From Clostridia bacterium (GTDB lineage Bacteria; Bacillota; Clostridia; Oscillospirales; CAG-272): a stretch of DNA of 64,000 nt. The notes beneath the pieces were generated by a model that saw only the letters and a program-made list of their open reading frames with translations, was not told where the DNA came from and ran no database searches. Positions 1-8,760 of this stretch are shown one piece after another. Each line of letters opens with the position of its first letter. The stretch's first letter is position 1. The stretch is taken from positions 1 through 64,000 of the forward strand of contig JAFTPV010000013.1 in NCBI GenBank assembly GCA_017463125.1. The letters are read 5' to 3'. Both the position numbers and the translations under genes were made by a program.

Positions 1-22
1 GGATTTTTTGTGTTTACTTTAA

Positions 23-3000
23 TTATGCCTTCTTGAAGAGAGCCATAATGAGTGACTTAAGGTCAGCAAAGCTCTTCTTCTTGTATGCGAACCAGTAAAT
101 TGCAAGACCGCCGATGCCAAGTCCGAATACGGAAGGAACGGTTACTATCGCTACTACCGCTCCGGTAGAAAGGCCCTCGTCCTCTGCCTCATCTGCAAGC
201 ACAGGGATAAGCTCGAACATACTTGCTCCGCACTTGGTACACTCACGTACTCTCTTGCCCATAAGCTCGCTCGTAGGTGCCTTCTCGACTACCCACTCGC
301 CCCATGCGTGCTCTGCCGCTTCTCTCTTCTCACCGCAGACGTTACATCTTTCGTCGCAATCTGCCGTGTAAACGTGGTCACCGACAACTCTTATCTTACC
401 GCATACGTTACAATCCTCGTCACAAGCATTGTAGTATGTGTGTGCTGCTGCTCCTCTTACGTTTCCGCAGATGTTACAGTCCTCATCACATACACTGTCG
501 TATACGTGGTCGCCTACTACTCTCTTTGCTCCGCAGACGTTACAGTATGCATCACAGTCGTTATCGTATACGTGCGCGCCGTCCTCACATACGTACTTAT
601 TGATTGCATCAAGGATCTGTGCTGTTATATACTCGTGGCCTGCCTCGGTGGGTGCGTTACCCATAAGGTAAAGCATCATTTCCTCTTCGCTTACGTCCTC
701 TCCTATCTGGGTTTCTACCTCGGAGATGTCTACGTATATGGTATTCTCATTAAGTGCTGCAAGTATGAAGGTTTCAAGGTTAAGACCGTCTATGACGTAC
801 TGCATATACTCGCCTATTTTTATCTCGGTTCCCTCAAGGTTGAGTGTACAGCCCTTATAGTCGTTATACGTTCCCACGATTACTACGAGTGCCTCGGGTG
901 AAGCCTCGTGAAGCGCGCTAACCACTGTGGGATAGTATGCTACTCTCGATGCGTAGTAGTATGCAAGCGCTTCTACTGCTGCGGTTATATCAACGGGGAG
1001 CTCGGAGAGTCCCTCCTCCGCAAAAAGTGCATCTACCTCTGCAAGAAGTGCGTCTACGTACTCGTTTGCATTTTCGCCAAGGAACGACCAGTCAAGCTCA
1101 ACGTCACCCTCTACGAGTGCCTGGCCCATTACGAAGCCGAGCATTCCGGTGTTGCTGTAATTTACAGTAATTATATCTGCGCCGGAGATGACACCCTTAT
1201 TCTCCTCTATGAGTGCGAGCATTCCCTCAAGGGTCATACCCTCCTCCGAAAGATCGGTGTAATCTACTCCAAGTGCTGCCGCAAGAAGCTCTACGTAGGT
1301 TTTGCCATAGTAATCTGCTCCGCCTGCCGTTGCTCCGTCACCAAGTGCTACGTAGTAGGAGTCCTCGTTAGGTGCATAGTATGCTTCGGTTGCCGACCAG
1401 ATTATATACTCTATTGCAAGAGTTACCATCTCGTAAGCCTCGCCGAGCTTAACTATAAGCTCCTCAACCTTTGCCTCTACGAGTGCTACTGCCTCAAGAA
1501 CGTCTGCTTTAAGCTCTTCTGCTGCCGCCTCTGCCGCTGCGCGAAGCTCCTCGGCTGCACTCTTGAGTGCTGTAACCTTTGCTTCTATTTCTGCCTTGAT
1601 TTCTTCTGCCTTTGCTACAAGCTCCTCTGCAAGTGCCTCTGCCTTTACTTTAAGCTCTGCTGCAAGCTCCTCTGCCTTTGCCTTAAGCTCTGCTGCGAGT
1701 GCTTCTGCCTCTGCACGAAGCTCCTCTGCGAGAACCTCAAGAGCTGCTACTGCCTCTGCTACCTTCTCGGCTACAACAGCCTCAAGCTCTGCGAGCTTCT
1801 CTGCCGCAAGGGCTGCTGCCTCTGCTGCCTTATCTGCTATCTCGGCAATTCTTTCTGCTATTTCGCTTTCAAGCTCTGAAACAAGCGCGTCGAGTGCCGC
1901 CTTAACGTCCTCTACTGCTCCCTTAAGGTCTGCTACGGCGCCGTTCATTGCTGCCTTTGCTTCCTCTACAAGATTTGCAAGTGCGTCGTTAAGTGCGTTT
2001 ACTTTTTCTACTACCTTTGCTATCTCTGCACAGATTGCTTCAAGTGCTGCCTTTGCCTCTGCGATCTTCGCCTCAACCTCAGCGATCTTTGCCTCGATTG
2101 CCGCAATTGCAGCATCAAGCTCTGCAATCATCGCCTCAATCTTTGCGATCTCGCCCTCAAGCATCTCAATAAGAGCTGCCTCGGCTTCGTCTATTCCTTC
2201 TTCAACCTTTGCAAGAAGGTCTGCAAGCTCTGCGCGCTTTTCTGCAAGTGCTGCTTCAAGAGCTGCCTTGGTTTCGTTTATCTTTGTTTCAAGCTCTGCG
2301 TTAAGTGTTTCAAGCTCTGCTGTGAGTGCTGTGATAAGCGCATCAAGCTCTGCCTTTGCTTCTGCAAGGCCTGCTTCAACTGCTGCTGTAAGGCCCGTTG
2401 CTTCTGCATATACCTCTACGAGTGCCCATGCCTCGTCGCCGTACTCTTCAACAAGGTCTACGAGTGCGAGAAGGACTTCCTTCGGATTTTCCATCACATA
2501 CTCAATAGCTGCCTTGCCGTAATTATCATATATATAGGTAAGAACTTCAATAACTACTTCTTCGTTTTCAACAAGAAGGTCCTTTATCTCTTCGCCGTAG
2601 GTTACGATGAAGTCGATAACCTCCTCAGGATTATTCATAAGGTAGTCATAAACGTCAGCCGCTACCTCGGGGAAGTTTGCAACAACGTACTCGAAGATGC
2701 GGATAGCGATCTCTGCGTAGTCAACCTTAATAACCTCTTCGATGAAGTCCTCAACTCTGTCCTCAACGTCCTCAAGGAAGTCACGAACGAGAACCTCAAC
2801 CTCCTCGATTATCTCGGGAAGTCTGTTATCTATAACAACGCCAACCTCTGCTGCAAGCTCTATAATAGTATCCATCTGCTCAACGAAAACTATTACAAGC
2901 TCGGTAAGAGTATCTCCAAGAGCATCAAGAGTAGATGCGTCACCGTTCTCGATGACCTCTGCCATAAGGTTAAGAGTTACAACAGCCTCGTCAATTACCT

Positions 3001-4897
3001 TGATGAGAGCCTCTGTAAGCTCCTCGAGCGCAGTCTGCTCGCTGCTTGCCGCAACTGCCATTACGCCGCCGTCGGGGATAAGCTCTTCCTTAAGAGCCTC
3101 AAGCTCGGCAATTGCCTTGTCAATGGTTTCTACAACCATTGCAATGTAGCCCTGCTTCTCTGCATAGTCGTATGCAAGCTTGAATGCATCGTCGTAGTAC
3201 TCAAGAATAAGGTCGATAACGTTCTCGATAACTATCTCGTAACCCTTGGTGTCGTTCTCATAAGCCGCAATAATAGCTTCTGCAATTTCTGCGCAGCCCT
3301 GCTTGTTGGGGTGAGCGTAGAATGCATTACCGATGTAGGTACGAACACCGTATGCCGCGAATGTATTCATAAGAGAAACGTCAATACCGTTTGCAACAGC
3401 AAGCTCCTCCCAGAAGTTATCATCAACAGTGGTAAGGTCGAAGTCTTCATAAGAGCCGCCGTTCGTAACGTGTCCCATAAATCTGGTAACTTCATCTGTA
3501 ACAGCAGACTCGATAGCAGCCATACCCGTGTCACTTACAGTGCCCCAGTCACCGCCTGCGAGACAGCCGAAGTCAATAACATTTAGTTTCGCCGCAACCT
3601 GAAGATATTTAGCAATAGCGTCAATTGCGATAAGCTGCATATTATAAAGATCATTGCTTACGGTATAGGTGACAAGCTTGCCATTTTCATCAAAAATGAA
3701 AGGTTCAAGAGACGCCAACATATTTCCACCGTTATACATTCTCCAGCAATTGATCATATCTTGGTCAAGAGTGGTGGGATCACCGTTGTATTCTGCAAGC
3801 TGATCAATAAAGAAAGTAACATGCTGCTCCTCGCTTACGTTAGCAAAGAGAGTTCTGTCTGCATAGGGAGAAATAACTGCAATATAAGTGTTAGCCGCAT
3901 TGATAACAGCATTTACAATATCGCCGAGAGGAATCTCGAAGTCAATACCGGGAATCGTAGCCACAAGACCTTTCATAAGGTTTTGAATGCTTACTGCAAC
4001 AATCTGAACGTCGGGGTTGAGGTCGTAAATGCGTTCCATAACAAGATCGTAGTTTACGCAGTATGCAACAAGACAGTATGCAAGAGAGTCGATGATATGC
4101 TCCGCACCAAAGTCGATGATCTGGTTGTAAAGCTCTTCATCATACTCTGAAAGAAGATCTAGCACGTAAGCCTTGCCCTCTTCGTAATACTCAGCAATCT
4201 CGGGATTAAGATCTTCGATGGTTTCGTTATAAGAACCGTCAACAACTCTGCCGGAAAGGTAAACGCCGAAGTTGTTAGTACCGCAGTCCCAGATGATGTA
4301 ATCTGCTTCTTCAACGTCTTGCTGGTAAACTTGACGGAGATAACCAAGAGCGTCTTCAAAATCAATGTTCTTGATCGCCTCGTGCTGAACGTTACCTGCA
4401 ACATCAATGCCGTTAATCTCTGCATAAGCAAGCTTGCCTGCACCGTGATACCAACCATTGTCACCGTTGAAACGCCAGTCGGTATAAGCATCACCTGCGT
4501 ATGTATTGTCGAGAAGCACGCGTACTTCCTCGGCACGCATTGAACTCATAGCAAGCTGGTCAATGTTTACGTTGTATCCCTGCTCGGTAAAGTATTTAAC
4601 CAGAAGGTCAGGATAGCTTCCCTCGGGAACTCTCTTATAACCGTAAACGTTGTATTCGTCTTTCTGACCAAAGTCAGTTACGTTTTCGGGAAGGTAACCC
4701 TGGATACCGAAGCCGTTTACGTTAGATGCACCGAAGGTAACGAGATTAAGATCTCCCTTCTCACCGGTAGCATCGGATTTGTCATCAATCGCGGAATCAA
4801 GTGCCATAACGGTGGGTGCCATGATGCTGAAGAGCATACAAAGAAGCACGAGAACCGAAACAACAGAGCTTCTGAGATTTCTTTGTGTGGTTTTCAT
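23..4897 (-). CDS. Giant cell-surface protein with SGNH-like domains, coiled coil and Cys repeats
   Basis: A 1624-residue exported protein of unknown substrate. Residues 1-32 form a signal peptide. Residues ~50-560 look like an SGNH/GDSL hydrolase, with a GASN block (Ser58), a GTNN block near 205 and an HPN motif late in the domain. Then come a helical acidic region (~560-830) and a long Ala/Glu/Lys coiled coil (~830-1165). A second SGNH-like domain (1177-1436) reads GDGAT where GDS is expected, so its nucleophile appears lost. Residues 1437-1527 hold four H-x-Y...C-D-x-x-C-N-x-C-G repeats, probably metal-binding, followed by a CTKCG unit and a C-terminal membrane segment (~1578-1604) with a KKK stop. 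It sits alone behind its own promoter with an AAAGGA ribosome site. Surface anchoring is well supported; an esterase role is inference. Confidence 0.85.
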   Translation of the reverse strand: MKTTQRNLRSSVVSVLVLLCMLFSIMAPTVMALDSAIDDKSDATGEKGDLNLVTFGASNVNGFGIQGYLPENVTDFGQKDEYNVYGYKRVPEGSYPDLLVKYFTEQGYNVNIDQLAMSSMRAEEVRVLLDNTYAGDAYTDWRFNGDNGWYHGAGKLAYAEINGIDVAGNVQHEAIKNIDFEDALGYLRQVYQQDVEEADYIIWDCGTNNFGVYLSGRVVDGSYNETIEDLNPEIAEYYEEGKAYVLDLLSEYDEELYNQIIDFGAEHIIDSLAYCLVAYCVNYDLVMERIYDLNPDVQIVAVSIQNLMKGLVATIPGIDFEIPLGDIVNAVINAANTYIAVISPYADRTLFANVSEEQHVTFFIDQLAEYNGDPTTLDQDMINCWRMYNGGNMLASLEPFIFDENGKLVTYTVSNDLYNMQLIAIDAIAKYLQVAAKLNVIDFGCLAGGDWGTVSDTGMAAIESAVTDEVTRFMGHVTNGGSYEDFDLTTVDDNFWEELAVANGIDVSLMNTFAAYGVRTYIGNAFYAHPNKQGCAEIAEAIIAAYENDTKGYEIVIENVIDLILEYYDDAFKLAYDYAEKQGYIAMVVETIDKAIAELEALKEELIPDGGVMAVAASSEQTALEELTEALIKVIDEAVVTLNLMAEVIENGDASTLDALGDTLTELVIVFVEQMDTIIELAAEVGVVIDNRLPEIIEEVEVLVRDFLEDVEDRVEDFIEEVIKVDYAEIAIRIFEYVVANFPEVAADVYDYLMNNPEEVIDFIVTYGEEIKDLLVENEEVVIEVLTYIYDNYGKAAIEYVMENPKEVLLALVDLVEEYGDEAWALVEVYAEATGLTAAVEAGLAEAKAELDALITALTAELETLNAELETKINETKAALEAALAEKRAELADLLAKVEEGIDEAEAALIEMLEGEIAKIEAMIAELDAAIAAIEAKIAEVEAKIAEAKAALEAICAEIAKVVEKVNALNDALANLVEEAKAAMNGAVADLKGAVEDVKAALDALVSELESEIAERIAEIADKAAEAAALAAEKLAELEAVVAEKVAEAVAALEVLAEELRAEAEALAAELKAKAEELAAELKVKAEALAEELVAKAEEIKAEIEAKVTALKSAAEELRAAAEAAAEELKADVLEAVALVEAKVEELIVKLGEAYEMVTLAIEYIIWSATEAYYAPNEDSYYVALGDGATAGGADYYGKTYVELLAAALGVDYTDLSEEGMTLEGMLALIEENKGVISGADIITVNYSNTGMLGFVMGQALVEGDVELDWSFLGENANEYVDALLAEVDALFAEEGLSELPVDITAAVEALAYYYASRVAYYPTVVSALHEASPEALVVIVGTYNDYKGCTLNLEGTEIKIGEYMQYVIDGLNLETFILAALNENTIYVDISEVETQIGEDVSEEEMMLYLMGNAPTEAGHEYITAQILDAINKYVCEDGAHVYDNDCDAYCNVCGAKRVVGDHVYDSVCDEDCNICGNVRGAAAHTYYNACDEDCNVCGKIRVVGDHVYTADCDERCNVCGEKREAAEHAWGEWVVEKAPTSELMGKRVRECTKCGASMFELIPVLADEAEDEGLSTGAVVAIVTVPSVFGLGIGGLAIYWFAYKKKSFADLKSLIMALFKKA

Positions 4898-5032
4898 TTA
4901 CTTTTTTCCTTTCTAAATGAAAAAAATAGTTTTGTATTTATAATAATATGCGAGGGCGGCGCGTACCGCTACGCACTAAAACGGAGAGTAAAATCTGCAC
5001 TAACATGCCGATTAAAATAATTTTGTAATGTT

Positions 5033-5061
5033 AGAATACTATAAAATCAATTGTCAGTCAA
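5033..5061 (-). promoter_or_regulatory. Promoter of the giant surface protein gene
   Basis: On the minus strand TTGACT (5061-5056) is followed after 17 bp by TATTCT (5038-5033). It predicts a leader of about 130 bases before the ATG at 4897. Confidence 0.6.
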
Positions 5062-5339
5062 GTATAAAAACATTAAATTAATAAAAATGTTACATTTTGC
5101 GAGCAAATTAGACATAATTTCGGATTTAATTTCTTATTTTCAGCCGTTTTTGACAAAGGAAATGAAAAACAAGAAATTTGAAATGATAAGTATAGCTCTG
5201 TCGCTATGAAACCGCAAACAGAGATATCGCAGACTCACGAACATACTCATCCGTTTTACACGCCTCGCCGTCCCGAAAAAGCTTTATCCAAAGGGAAGTC
5301 TATGCGTTAGATTTTCTACAATATATTTATGATATGGGG
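5062..5339. other. Intergenic stretch without recognisable genes
   Basis: Apart from the promoter of the giant gene, the 442 bases between 4898 and 5339 are mostly A/T-rich. I see no convincing coding frame, RNA gene or long repeat. Confidence 0.5.
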
Positions 5340-5576
5340 TTAATCTATGGGGGTCCAGCCGTCCGGGTCGATATTGTCACCGTTACTATTGCCGCCGTTA
5401 TTTTCTCCGCCGTCTGCCTTACCGCCGTCATCACTACTGTCTGGCGCGTCACCTGCAAGGAGCCCCGACGTTACGGCAAACGCTATTCCGAAAGCGAGGA
5501 TAAATGCAAGGACTGCAGCCGTGACGTAGATTATAATTTTCATTTTTCCGTTATTTTCATCATTCTTATCGGTCAT
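5340..5576 (-). CDS. Small single-pass membrane protein with Gly/Asn/Asp tail
   Basis: A 78-residue protein I do not recognise. A charged cytoplasmic start (residues 1-12) leads into one hydrophobic helix (~13-38). The outer tail is low-complexity, rich in Gly, Asn and Asp, and ends in WTPID. A GAGGT ribosome site precedes the ATG, and a weak promoter (TTGCGT-17-TAGAAT) lies upstream, so it seems to be expressed alone. The composition resembles other Gly/Asp-rich linkers in this window, such as those of the lipoproteins at 18-20 kb. The coding call rests on the membrane helix, the ribosome site and isolation between promoter and next gene; function is unknown. Confidence 0.6.
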   Translation of the reverse strand: MTDKNDENNGKMKIIIYVTAAVLAFILAFGIAFAVTSGLLAGDAPDSSDDGGKADGGENNGGNSNGDNIDPDGWTPID

Positions 5577-5607
5577 AGGTCTTTACCTCACAGATTTGTT
5601 TTCTTTT

Positions 5608-5636
5608 ATTCTATCATACAAAAAGAAAAAACGCAA
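5608..5636 (-). promoter_or_regulatory. Weak promoter for the small membrane protein
   Basis: Minus strand TTGCGT (5636-5631), 17 bp, TAGAAT (5613-5608), about 30 bases before the ATG at 5576. Confidence 0.4.
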
Positions 5637-5658
5637 TAGAAAACCGCAAAATTATAAG

Positions 5659-5704
5659 AAAAACGCGCTTTTTGCAAACAATGCGTTACAAAAAGCGCGT
5701 TTTT
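5659..5704. terminator. Bidirectional terminator hairpin
   Basis: A perfect 16-bp inverted repeat (5659-5674 with 5689-5704) has A- and T-rich outer ends and a 14-base loop. It lies downstream of the leftward kdu genes and upstream of the small membrane gene. Confidence 0.8.
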
Positions 5705-5735
5705 ATATGTCGCCTCATTCTAGTTAAGAGAGCAG

Positions 5736-5833
5736 AAATCGTTCAAGACAAGGCGCACCGAGAAACACAGGCGACGGTGTAGTTACCTACTCCGAGCCGA
5801 GTATCGCAGGCGCAACGACGTATTGGGCGATTT
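5736..5833. repeat. Palindromic intergenic element
   Basis: About 98 bp bounded by AAATCG (5736-5741) and CGATTT (5828-5833). The centre is a small hairpin, GTAG-TTAC-CTAC (5779-5790), with further partly complementary GGCG/CGCC-type blocks between. It ends eight bases short of the stop of the KduD-like gene. It encodes nothing evident and looks like a dispersed structured repeat. Confidence 0.45.
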
Positions 5834-5840
5834 ATGCCTC

Positions 5841-6647
5841 TTAAGAGGGCTGCTTGCCGAAGTATGCCTGTATTCCTCCGTCAACATAGAGAATCTGACC
5901 GTTTACAAAGTCAGAAGCATTTGATGCAAGGAATACTGCGGGACCTGCGAGGTCCTCGGGGTCGCCCCAACGACCTGCGGGGGTCTTGCCGTCGGTGATG
6001 AAGCTATCGAAGGGGTGCTTTGAGCCGTCTGCCTGCTTTTCTCTGAGGGGTGCGGTCTGGGGAGTTGCTATGTAGCCGGGGCCTATGCCGTTACACTGAA
6101 TGTTATACTGACCGTACTCGGATGCGATGTTTCTGGTGAGCATCTTAAGTCCACCCTTTGCAGAAGCGTATGCGGAAACGGTCTCACGACCGAACTCGCT
6201 CATCATAGAGCAGATGTTGATTATCTTACCGCTTCTCTGCTTAATCATCGATGGAAGAACCGCCTTTGAAACAATGAAGGGAGCGTTGAGGTCAACGTCG
6301 ATAACCTGACGGAACTCCTCTGCCTTCATATCAATCATGGGGATTCTCTTGATGATACCTGCGTTGTTTACGAGAATGTCGATTACGCCGACCTCTTTCT
6401 CAATCTTTGCAACCATCTCGTTTACTGCCGCCTCGTCTGTAACGTCGCAAACGTAACCCTTCGCGTCGATGCCGTCTGCCTGGTAAGAAGCAAGACCTCT
6501 GTCAACGAACTCCTGCTTAATGTCGTTAAAAACTATCTTTGCGCCGGCTCTTGCCATACCCTTTGCGATAGCGTAGCCGATACCGTAGGATGCGCCTGTG
6601 ATAAGGGCAACCTTGCCTTCAAGGCTGAAATTTTCTGTGTAAGCCAT
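5841..6647 (-). CDS. kduD: Short-chain dehydrogenase, KduD / gluconate 5-dehydrogenase type
   Basis: A 268-residue classical SDR that should interconvert a sugar acid and its keto form with NAD(P). The cofactor motif TGASYGIG is at 17-24, NNAG at 94-97, the catalytic Ser near 147 and YASAK at 160-164. The C-terminal YVDGG motif is also typical. Sequence alone does not separate 2-dehydro-3-deoxy-D-gluconate dehydrogenase (KduD) from gluconate 5-dehydrogenase. The KduI gene directly upstream, 24 bases away in the same direction, makes the KduD step of unsaturated-uronate breakdown (pectin or glycosaminoglycan) the likelier role. An AAGGAG site precedes the ATG. Confidence 0.85.
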   Translation of the reverse strand: MAYTENFSLEGKVALITGASYGIGYAIAKGMARAGAKIVFNDIKQEFVDRGLASYQADGIDAKGYVCDVTDEAAVNEMVAKIEKEVGVIDILVNNAGIIKRIPMIDMKAEEFRQVIDVDLNAPFIVSKAVLPSMIKQRSGKIINICSMMSEFGRETVSAYASAKGGLKMLTRNIASEYGQYNIQCNGIGPGYIATPQTAPLREKQADGSKHPFDSFITDGKTPAGRWGDPEDLAGPAVFLASNASDFVNGQILYVDGGIQAYFGKQPS

Positions 6648-6671
6648 TTTTATGTTCTCCTTAAATTTTAA

Positions 6672-8309
6672 TTATTTCAATTCGCGGGTTTCGATATGGT
6701 CCATATCGGTGAATTCCTGGTTCTCACCGCACATAGCCCAGATGAACGAATAGTTCTTCGTACCAACGCCGGAGTGGATAGACCAAGAGGGAGAGATGAC
6801 CGCCTCTTCGTTATGCATAACGATATGTCTTGTTTCCTTCGGCTCGCCCATCATGTGAAATACTGCGTCGTTAGGTCCCATATCAAGATAGAGATAAACC
6901 TCCATACGTCTGTCGTGGGTGTGGCAGGGCATGGTGTTCCAGTTTGAGCCGACCTCAAGCTCGGTAAGTCCCATAGCAAGCTGGCAGGACTTCATAACCT
7001 CGGGGTGTATGTACTGATTGATAACTCTCTTGTTGCAGTCCTCAAGTGAGCCGCAGGGAACCTTACGAGCCTTCGTAATATCGATCTTTACGGTAGGATA
7101 CTCGGTGTGTGCGGGGCAAGAGGTTATGTAGAACTTTGCAGGATTGGTTTTATCAACGCTTCTGAACTTAAGATCACGGTGTCCCTTACCAACGTAGATA
7201 CCGTCACGGGGATTCATCTCGTAGGTCTCGCCGTCAACGGTGATTATGCCGGGGCCGCCGATGTTGATACAGCCAAGCTCACGACGCTCGAGGAAATACT
7301 CTGCCGCAAGCTCCTTGCCAGCCTGGAGAGTGAGGGTTGCCTCAACGGGCTTCATTCCTATTACTATAATTCTGTCGGTGTGGCTGTACACCATTCTGAT
7401 ATTGTCCTTGGTAAAGAGGTTTGCTATATGGAATTCCTCTCTGAGTCTGTCTGTTGTATAATACTTGACGTCTTTTGCATTAGATGCGTCTCTTACTTCC
7501 ATTCCTTCTATCTCCTTTTTAATATAATTTCCGTAAACTTCCATCTGCGAGAGTGCCGCGAAGGAGAGCGAGCCGTCCTCGAGCCTCTGCTGCTTAAGTC
7601 CCGTAAGCCTTACAAGCTCGGTGACCTTCTTATCAAATTCAAACACCTGTCCCTCTGCGGTCTTGGTAAGCTCTATGTGAGTGCGAGTGCCGTCCGAGAA
7701 CTCAAGGTCTGCTTCCTTCCAATAGGTGTCGTGGGGGAAGTCTGCGCGAATGAATATAACAACCTTTGAAACCTCAACAGGTGCGCCGAAGCGAATCTCA
7801 AACTCAAGGTCCTCTCTGAGTCCTCCGCCCCATGAGTGATAGGGATATGCACCGTGATTTGAGTTATCGCACACGCCGTCTATCGCGTTACGCTCAAAGA
7901 AGCATGGCTCCTCACGGGTTACGAAGTTTGCCCATGCGTGAGGGAAATACTTATGTACGTTGTGGCGGTCGTGAGAGTTGAGCGAGATGAGTCTTTCATC
8001 GTATATCTCGCTGTCCGTCGGCTCCGCTACCACGAATCTGTGACTGTCGCCACAAAACGCTCCGGGTGCGTAGCAGGATGTAAGCTCGCGTCCCTCGGGA
8101 ATCACAAACTCAAATATGCCGTCAGGCACAAAAACAATAGACTCGGCAAGGCTCTCGTCAAGCTTCATTTTGACATAAGTGCTATCGGCAAGCTCGAGGC
8201 GTATCTTGTCGCCCGGCTCGTACTCGCCGTTATAGCGCTCGTCTATTTCGTCGCCAAAGGCGCGGAACTTGACGTCGCCGTTTGCTCTTATAAGCTTTAA
8301 GATAATTAT
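6672..8309 (-). CDS. kduI: 5-keto-4-deoxyuronate isomerase fused to an N-terminal carbohydrate-binding-like domain
   Basis: The C-terminal 276 residues (from the ATG at 7502) are a full-length KduI: CHTHDRRMEVY supplies two His and the Glu of the zinc site, and IHSGVG the last His. KduI turns 5-keto-4-deoxyuronate into 3-deoxy-D-glycero-2,5-hexodiulosonate, the substrate of the next gene's product. About 270 residues precede it. They resemble a galactose-binding-like fold, ending SFAALSQMEVYG. The first ATG is at 8168, but the frame continues protein-like for 47 codons to 8309 (ending ADSTYVK before that ATG). There is no ATG, GTG or TTG in that stretch. A strong AAGGAGG site (8324-8318) sits 8 bases before ATA (8309) and 11 before ATT (8306), so I place the start there. 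Confidence 0.85.
   Translation of the reverse strand: MIILKLIRANGDVKFRAFGDEIDERYNGEYEPGDKIRLELADSTYVKMKLDESLAESIVFVPDGIFEFVIPEGRELTSCYAPGAFCGDSHRFVVAEPTDSEIYDERLISLNSHDRHNVHKYFPHAWANFVTREEPCFFERNAIDGVCDNSNHGAYPYHSWGGGLREDLEFEIRFGAPVEVSKVVIFIRADFPHDTYWKEADLEFSDGTRTHIELTKTAEGQVFEFDKKVTELVRLTGLKQQRLEDGSLSFAALSQMEVYGNYIKKEIEGMEVRDASNAKDVKYYTTDRLREEFHIANLFTKDNIRMVYSHTDRIIVIGMKPVEATLTLQAGKELAAEYFLERRELGCINIGGPGIITVDGETYEMNPRDGIYVGKGHRDLKFRSVDKTNPAKFYITSCPAHTEYPTVKIDITKARKVPCGSLEDCNKRVINQYIHPEVMKSCQLAMGLTELEVGSNWNTMPCHTHDRRMEVYLYLDMGPNDAVFHMMGEPKETRHIVMHNEEAVISPSWSIHSGVGTKNYSFIWAMCGENQEFTDMDHIETRELK
7512..7517 (-). promoter_or_regulatory. Internal ribosome-binding site before the KduI part
   Basis: AAGGAG on the minus strand lies 9 bases before the in-frame ATG at 7502, exactly where a stand-alone KduI would start. 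It could drive separate synthesis of the 276-residue isomerase, or be a relic of a two-gene ancestor. Confidence 0.6.
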
Positions 8310-8324
8310 GGCTCTGTCCTCCTT
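8301..8324 (-). promoter_or_regulatory. Ribosome site pointing to an ATA/ATT start
   Basis: AAGGAGG at 8324-8318 is followed by ATA (8309-8307), ATT (8306-8304) and ATC (8303-8301). An in-frame TAA lies a few codons upstream, and no normal start codon occurs before 8168. Confidence 0.6.
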
Positions 8325-8347
8325 AAAGTTTTATCCTAAACATATAA

Positions 8348-8376
8348 ATGATAGCATATTTTTCTAAATAAATCAA
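8348..8376 (-). promoter_or_regulatory. Promoter of the kduI-kduD operon
   Basis: Minus strand TTGATT (8376-8371), 17 bp, TATCAT (8353-8348). It lies about 24 bases upstream of the AAGGAGG site, supporting translation starting near 8309 rather than 8168. Confidence 0.65.
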
Positions 8377-8490
8377 CAGTTTTCAGAAAGTTTTTTCGGA
8401 AGGAGGAAAAGAAAAGAGAAAAGAGCGGTTCCTTTCACGTTTTTCTTTGTTTTGTTATATCCTAAGCCTTCTCAAAGGAGAAAACTTTCG

Positions 8491-8709
8491 TTAATTCAAT
8501 TTTCGCGGTGTGTCGATAAGTCCCGCGAGGTAATCGAGGGATACGTTGTAATACCTCGACAAAGTAATGAAGTGGTGCATTGGCAATTCGCGTATTCCTG
8601 ACTCGTATTTATAATATTGCTGTTGAGTTGTATTAAGTAACTTTGCTATCTCTTCTTGCGTTTTGTCACTATCTTCGCGCAAGTCCTTTAATCTTTGGTA
8701 AAAATACAT
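8491..8709 (-). CDS. Mini XRE-family helix-turn-helix regulator
   Basis: A 72-residue protein that is little more than one Cro/C1-type helix-turn-helix (~residues 5-60). The motif includes QEEIAKLLNTTQQQYYKYE. It ends LDYLAGLIDTP, almost the same tail as the regulator at 38424-38642, so the two are paralogues. It probably binds DNA as a dimer and may regulate itself and the divergent unit at 8790-8993. The ribosome site is modest (AAAGGAAAAAA). Targets are not known. Confidence 0.8.
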   Translation of the reverse strand: MYFYQRLKDLREDSDKTQEEIAKLLNTTQQQYYKYESGIRELPMHHFITLSRYYNVSLDYLAGLIDTPRKLN

Positions 8710-8760
8710 AATTTTTTCCTTTCAACTTTACTTATCGGGATAATTTTTTGTTCATTGTTA

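Noticed and set aside
308..1879. Rightward Cys-rich open frames opposite the C-terminal part of the giant protein
   Set aside because: They lie antisense to a clearly coding frame and have skewed composition and no ribosome site.
1563..2522. Long rightward Ser/Ala-rich open frame opposite the coiled coil
   Set aside because: It is the mirror of the Ala/Glu-rich codons of the giant leftward gene. It has no promoter or ribosome site.
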